Under the pieces are notes generated by a model. That model was not told the origin of the DNA. It made no database searches and was given only the letters and a program-made list of their open reading frames with translations. DNA of 59,962 bases from Pseudomonadota bacterium (lineage in GTDB: Bacteria > Pseudomonadota > Gammaproteobacteria > Burkholderiales > JAKAFK01). Every line of letters begins with the position of its first letter. Positions within the stretch are counted from its first letter, which is position 1. The translations under genes and the position numbers were made by a program. The DNA is taken from NCBI GenBank assembly GCA_021817985.1, contig JAKAFK010000007.1, forward strand, positions 1-59,962, given 5' to 3'. This document shows, in pieces, positions 56,690 to 59,962 of this stretch.

Positions 56690-57286
56690 TTACACGTTGG
56701 ACGCTCCTCCTTTCTCGCGATAGCACCAGTGCCAGGGCTCGTAGGCATAGCCGTAGGAATTGTCGCGGGGGAAGGACAGGTGGAAACCGTAGGTGCCGGC
56801 ATGGGTGCACAGCCAGGCGAAGGCCTGGGTCCCTTCGAACGGTTCCTCGAAAGGAGGGCAGCCCGGTGTCGCGATGTCGACGGCGAGGCCGGTGTGGTGC
56901 TCACTGTAGCCCGGTGGCGCGCTCACCTTCAGGATCTCGCTGACGGCCTGGCCCGCGTCGATCTTGCGGCGGATGATCGCGACCTGGCGGTCGAAGCTGC
57001 GAAATCCCGAGACCACGTGCAGCCTAAGACCGGCCGCCTCGGCGGCCGCCTTCATCCGCCACCAGGCGGCCGCCGCCGCCGGCGCGAGGCTTTGGGCGCG
57101 CCCGTAGAGGTCAGTCTCGACCGTGACGAGGTCGGCGGCCTCGCCGCAGACGGGCAGCCCGCGCGCCCGGATGTCCTCCATGGGCAAGCCCAACGTGGCC
57201 GCCGCGGCCGCGATGCGCGCCAGATAGTGAGCATCAGGTTCCACCGTACCCCCTCCATTGAAATATCGTGCCTGGCACGCCGACAC
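56690..57286 (-). CDS. LAS-family D-alanyl-D-alanine carboxypeptidase (VanY-like)
   Basis: A 198-residue zinc carboxypeptidase of the VanY/LAS superfamily. It has VVSGFRSFDRQVAII, the zinc motif in GYSEHHTGLAVDI (SxHxxGxAxD) and the C-terminal YEPWHWCY (ExWH). No signal peptide is obvious, so export is unclear and it may act in cell-wall recycling in the cytoplasm. The start is uncertain; GGAGGG precedes the ATG of a slightly shorter frame. Confidence 0.87.
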   Translation of the reverse strand: MSACQARYFNGGGTVEPDAHYLARIAAAAATLGLPMEDIRARGLPVCGEAADLVTVETDLYGRAQSLAPAAAAAWWRMKAAAEAAGLRLHVVSGFRSFDRQVAIIRRKIDAGQAVSEILKVSAPPGYSEHHTGLAVDIATPGCPPFEEPFEGTQAFAWLCTHAGTYGFHLSFPRDNSYGYAYEPWHWCYREKGGASNV

Positions 57287-57344
57287 CCGCCCGGCGCGCT
57301 CCAGCGTCCCGCAAGGCGTCGCCTTTCCAACGGCACCAGTTGTT

Positions 57345-59327
57345 TCAACCGGCGACCAAACGCCTGAGCGCGGGAATGTCGTGCAACAGGACGTGCTTGG
57401 TATGGACTTCGATCAGAGCGCTGTCCTGCAGGCGCGAGAATGCCCGGCTGACGGTTTCCATGGAAAATCCGAGGCAGGCGGCGATCTCCTCTCTCACCAT
57501 GCTAAGATGAAGTTCCCGCGAAGGCGCGCCGTGGAGCACCATGCGCTCATGCAGCTCGAGCAGGAATGCGGCCACCCGCTGCTCCGCGCGCAACGTGCCC
57601 AGGACCAGCATCAGCCGGTGCTGATTGCGGATCTGCCGGCTCATGAGCCGATGCAGGTTATGCTGCAGGACGGCCATTCGGGACGCGTGCTCCTCCAGGC
57701 GCGCAAGCGCGATTTCACAGACCTCGCTGTCCTCGAGGGCCACGCCGTCGCATCCGTAAACACCGCCGTCGATGCCACTCACGCCCACCAGTTCGCCGGG
57801 CAAATGGAAGCCCAGCAGTTGTTCGCGTCCCGAGGCGCTGACCAGGCACGTTTTCAGCGATCCCTTGCGCAACGCGAACAGACGCTCGCAGGGCGCATCG
57901 GCTCGAAACACCGCCTCGCCGCGGGCCACGCCATGGCGCCGCACGATGATCTCTTCCAGCACGTCGAGCTCCAGGGAAGACAAGCCCACCGGCAGGCAAG
58001 TGCGGGAGTTGGCACAGGCGGTGCAACCGTGCGCCGTCGCAGTCGCTGACGAATATCGCGCGCCGGCCATCTCGCGCAGTGCGACCTGCCGTTCCCCATG
58101 GCCGTTTTGTTCGAGGCCGGTGGCGACCACGAACTCCGGCTTGCCCGCCGCATCGAGAATCGCCGTGTTGGACCATCGAAGCGCGCGGCGTTCGCCGTCT
58201 TTCGTTCGCCAGTGGTTCTCGAGCGTGTTCGGAAATTGCCCCGCCAGGAGACCCTCGAAGGTCTGCTTGACGCGGGCCACCTCGTTCGCCGGAATCAGCA
58301 GTTCCCAGACCGGCCTACCCAGGACTTCGGCGGCACTGAATCCGGTCAGCTTCTCGCATTGCCGATTGAAACGCACGATATGGCCCGCGCGGTCAAGGAC
58401 GACGACCAGGGCACCCACAGTCTCCAACACGGCCGCAATGAAGTTGCGCTCGTTCCTGAGAGCGTCCGTGGTCTGCCGGTGGCTTGTCACATCGACGACG
58501 AACCCCGCGACGGCCTCTCGGTCTCCGAACGCGGCACGTTCGCCATACGCGAGCACGTCGACCGTCTCGCCGTTCTTGCGCAGCCCTCGGAAAGCCACGC
58601 GCATCCGCTCAGCCGGACGGCTGAACGCCTGCGCGACGCGGGCGCGGTCCCCGGACACCGCCAAACCTTCGATCGGAAGATTCGTCAGCTCGTCGACCGC
58701 ATAGCCGAAGATTTCCGCGAGACGCGGATTGACATAGGCAAGCGCGCCGCCCGCCATGAGATACACGCCCTTGAGCGACTGCTCGATCAGGCGCCCATCG
58801 TCGCCCTTCTCGTCGAGCCAGCTCTCCGGCGCCGCCGCGGCCAGTCGCCAGACGAGCGGCGACTGGCATTCGGGCGCAGGCATCCCAGGGCGCGTGGGCG
58901 CGGGCAAGGGGCCCTCGCCGAGCCAATCGACGATGTGACAGCGATTCCTCGCACAACGACCATCATGCGGGAAGAGCTGCAGTTCTTGTTTGATCGCCGC
59001 CAGTTGATCCAGGCGCACGCTCAACTCGTCAACCTTGGCGGCGAGCATCGCGCGCAGTTCACCGCACACACCCCGAGGATCCGCCCGTGCCTGGAGAAGC
59101 AGATCGATTTCGTTCAGGCTGAACCCGGCCCCTTGCGCACGCTTGATGAAGTAGATGCGCTGGAGGTCTTCTCCGCTGTAAGTCCGCAGCCCGCCCAACG
59201 GCGGCTTATCCGGCTCGGTCAGCCAGCCCCGGCGCTGAAACTCACGAATCGTCTCAACACTCACCTCGGCTGTTCTTGCCACCTTGCCAATGGTGAGCCA
59301 CTGTTCCTGCTCTTTGCCGGGCCGCAT
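57345..59327 (-). CDS. MerR-PAS-PAS-FNR fusion transcriptional regulator
   Basis: A 660-residue protein with two DNA-binding modules. Residues 10-79 are a MerR helix-turn-helix plus wing (LTIGKVARTAEVSVETIREF; GGLRTYSGEDLQRIYFIKRA). A dimerisation helix (about 85-118) follows, with Cys88, Cys125 and Cys130 placed like MerR/CadR metal ligands. Two PAS domains span about 180-285 and 290-410. Residues 435-660 are a complete FNR/Crp domain with C435-x2-C438-x5-C444 and C537. The 3, 6 and 93-residue spacings equal E. coli FNR C20, C23, C29 and C122. The recognition helix keeps METVSR (FNR VETISR). ATG at 59327 is preferred over GTG 59366. It is divergent from rpoS. Confidence 0.88.
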   Translation of the reverse strand: MRPGKEQEQWLTIGKVARTAEVSVETIREFQRRGWLTEPDKPPLGGLRTYSGEDLQRIYFIKRAQGAGFSLNEIDLLLQARADPRGVCGELRAMLAAKVDELSVRLDQLAAIKQELQLFPHDGRCARNRCHIVDWLGEGPLPAPTRPGMPAPECQSPLVWRLAAAAPESWLDEKGDDGRLIEQSLKGVYLMAGGALAYVNPRLAEIFGYAVDELTNLPIEGLAVSGDRARVAQAFSRPAERMRVAFRGLRKNGETVDVLAYGERAAFGDREAVAGFVVDVTSHRQTTDALRNERNFIAAVLETVGALVVVLDRAGHIVRFNRQCEKLTGFSAAEVLGRPVWELLIPANEVARVKQTFEGLLAGQFPNTLENHWRTKDGERRALRWSNTAILDAAGKPEFVVATGLEQNGHGERQVALREMAGARYSSATATAHGCTACANSRTCLPVGLSSLELDVLEEIIVRRHGVARGEAVFRADAPCERLFALRKGSLKTCLVSASGREQLLGFHLPGELVGVSGIDGGVYGCDGVALEDSEVCEIALARLEEHASRMAVLQHNLHRLMSRQIRNQHRLMLVLGTLRAEQRVAAFLLELHERMVLHGAPSRELHLSMVREEIAACLGFSMETVSRAFSRLQDSALIEVHTKHVLLHDIPALRRLVAG

Positions 59328-59591
59328 CCCAGTTCCCCCAGAGGAGCGCGCCAAAACAACCTCCACCCACCTGCTGCCGGGCGGAAGCCCGCTTCGTCAG
59401 CGGCCGCACGCTGTTGTCGGCTGCATTGCATGTCGCGCGATCGCCAGAACACCGGGTGATGACTTTTTTATAGGACGGATTTTCAAGAGATTATGCCACA
59501 TCGCCGGTCCGTTGGAGAATTGGGTGCGAGGCACCGGTATGCGGGTTGCGCACCGGAGCGCCGCGGGCCTGCGGCAAGGCCCCGTCGCGTG

Positions 59592-59620
59592 AATGTCAAA
59601 TTATTGAAGAATTTGACATT
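59592..59620. repeat. Perfect 10-bp inverted repeat with 9-bp spacer
   Basis: AATGTCAAAT (59592-59601), 9 bp, then ATTTGACATT (59611-59620), a perfect dyad. Its right arm contains the -35 hexamer of the rpoS promoter. It is a probable operator; the FNR-like box at 59613-59626 shares this arm. Confidence 0.65.
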
Positions 59621-59626
59621 CGTCAA
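59613..59626. promoter_or_regulatory. FNR-type box TTGAC-N4-GTCAA
   Basis: TTGAC-ATTC-GTCAA is a perfect 14-bp palindrome with FNR-box geometry (FNR consensus TTGAT-N4-ATCAA). It covers the -35 hexamer and the start of the spacer of the rpoS promoter. Binding here would be expected to block RNA polymerase. The adjacent fusion regulator is the obvious candidate binder. Confidence 0.6.
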
Positions 59627-59641
59627 AGAATCGCTTATTTC
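59613..59641 (+). promoter_or_regulatory. Candidate sigma-70 promoter for rpoS
   Basis: TTGACA (59613-59618, perfect) and TATTTC (59636-59641, 4/6) are separated by 17 bp. The expected transcript start is about 59648, leaving a leader of about 93 nt before the rpoS ATG. Confidence 0.6.
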
Positions 59642-59740
59642 GCTGGCGTATTGTGGCCTTACGCAAAGCTTACATATCGTCATTTGCGCCGCGCAGCGGC
59701 GGTAAATGGCACCCAGACCGAAGGCCAAAGGAGAATCGCC

Positions 59741-59962
59741 ATGGAACAACTCTATCAGGAAGACCCGGACCCGTCCTCGGACTGGAGCGCGGTTGAGGGC
59801 GCGGACGAGGAGGATGCGAGTGGCCCGGTTGAGGCGAGCGCCTATTTTGTCGAGCCGGACGACGACATCACCCAGATGTATCTCAATGAGATCGGCCACC
59901 AGCGATTGCTCACGCCGAAGGAGGAGCACGCGCTTGCCTGCCGGGCCAAGGAGGGCGATCAG
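59741..59962 (+). CDS. rpoS: RNA polymerase sigma factor RpoS (N-terminal part, runs off the window)
   Basis: The first 74 codons of a sigma-70-family factor. An acidic N-terminus (MEQLYQEDPDPSSDW) precedes region 1.2: DDDITQMYLNEIGHQRLLTP, then KEEHALACRAKEGDQ. This matches the stationary-phase sigma factor RpoS (E. coli DATQLYLNEIGYSPLLTAEE) better than RpoD, which has a much longer region 1.1. An RpoH or other group 2 factor is a less likely alternative. AAAGGAGAA precedes the ATG. nlpD, the usual upstream neighbour, is replaced by the divergent fusion regulator. Confidence 0.85.
   Translation, partial: MEQLYQEDPDPSSDWSAVEGADEEDASGPVEASAYFVEPDDDITQMYLNEIGHQRLLTPKEEHALACRAKEGDQ

Larger units (their letters stand above)
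59328..59740. other. Divergent regulatory region between the fusion regulator and rpoS
   Basis: A 413-bp region. The right half is AT-richer and contains a 29-bp inverted repeat, an FNR-like box and a sigma-70 promoter toward rpoS (listed separately). GCCTTACGCAAAGCTTACAT near 59660 is unassigned. No good promoter for the minus-strand regulator was identified by eye. Confidence 0.55.

Noticed and set aside
1..59962. CRISPR arrays, rRNA or tRNA genes and intact insertion sequences
   Set aside because: No regularly spaced direct repeats, no cloverleaf with a TTCGA arm and no transposase or terminal inverted repeat pair were found on reading both strands. A tRNAscan or repeat search would be decisive.

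Overview
The window is GC-rich chromosomal DNA, densely coded, from a proteobacterium and most likely a gammaproteobacterium. The evidence is gene order. argH-algZ-algR-hemC-hemD-hemX-hemY, dsbD-aroQ-accB-accC-prmA-DUF3426, and yqgE-ruvX-pyrR-pyrB-pyrC' are arrangements I know from Pseudomonas and its relatives. A TusE/DsrC-type sulfur-relay protein, a plasma-membrane-type H+-ATPase and a PEP-CTERM protein would suit an environmental, perhaps acid-tolerant or sulfur-metabolising lineage, but that is inference. I see no rRNA, tRNA, CRISPR array or intact insertion sequence.

Layout. 0.3-3.6 kb: argH, divergent from an AlgZ/AlgR-type two-component pair. 3.7-9.3 kb: an APC permease, then hemC-hemD-hemX-hemY. 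9.4-19.3 kb: a 2Fe-2S flavin reductase divergent from an epimerase, then cutA, a dsbD with a doubled periplasmic domain, aroQ, accB-accC, prmA, a zinc-ribbon DUF3426 protein and a convergent xthA. 19.5-24.9 kb: a 43-residue lipoprotein gene, a glycosyltransferase/deacetylase/flippase-like cassette and prlC. 25-29 kb: an orphan winged-helix protein, tusE, galE and a gamma-carbonic anhydrase without a normal start codon. 29-36 kb, minus strand: yqgE-ruvX-pyrR-pyrB-pyrC'-usp-H+-ATPase. 36-39 kb: nadE and an old-yellow-enzyme reductase. 39.2-44.2 kb: a gene-poor stretch holding a PEP-CTERM protein and a diguanylate cyclase with a decayed MHYT sensor. 44.2-53.5 kb: a phosphodiesterase-like enzyme, acyl-CoA ligase, SDR, SemiSWEET, tonB, an RNase II-type exonuclease, yqiA and mpl. 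53.7-57.3 kb: a GGDEF-EAL protein coupled to a small membrane protein, then a VanY-like carboxypeptidase.

The most unusual item is at 57345-59327. It is a single protein joining an N-terminal MerR domain (with metal-type cysteines), two PAS domains and a complete C-terminal FNR domain. The four [4Fe-4S] cysteines have exactly the E. coli FNR spacing, and the FNR recognition-helix residues are kept. It is divergent from rpoS, whose N-terminus closes the window. The 413-bp region between them holds a TTGAC-N4-GTCAA box that coincides with the -35 hexamer of a good candidate rpoS promoter and is nested with a second, 29-bp inverted repeat. I know of no described regulator with this domain order. 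The proposed reading is that metal, redox/ligand and oxygen signals converge on the general stress sigma factor.

Starts given here were chosen by family alignment from memory, ribosome-binding sites and overlaps. No database search was run.
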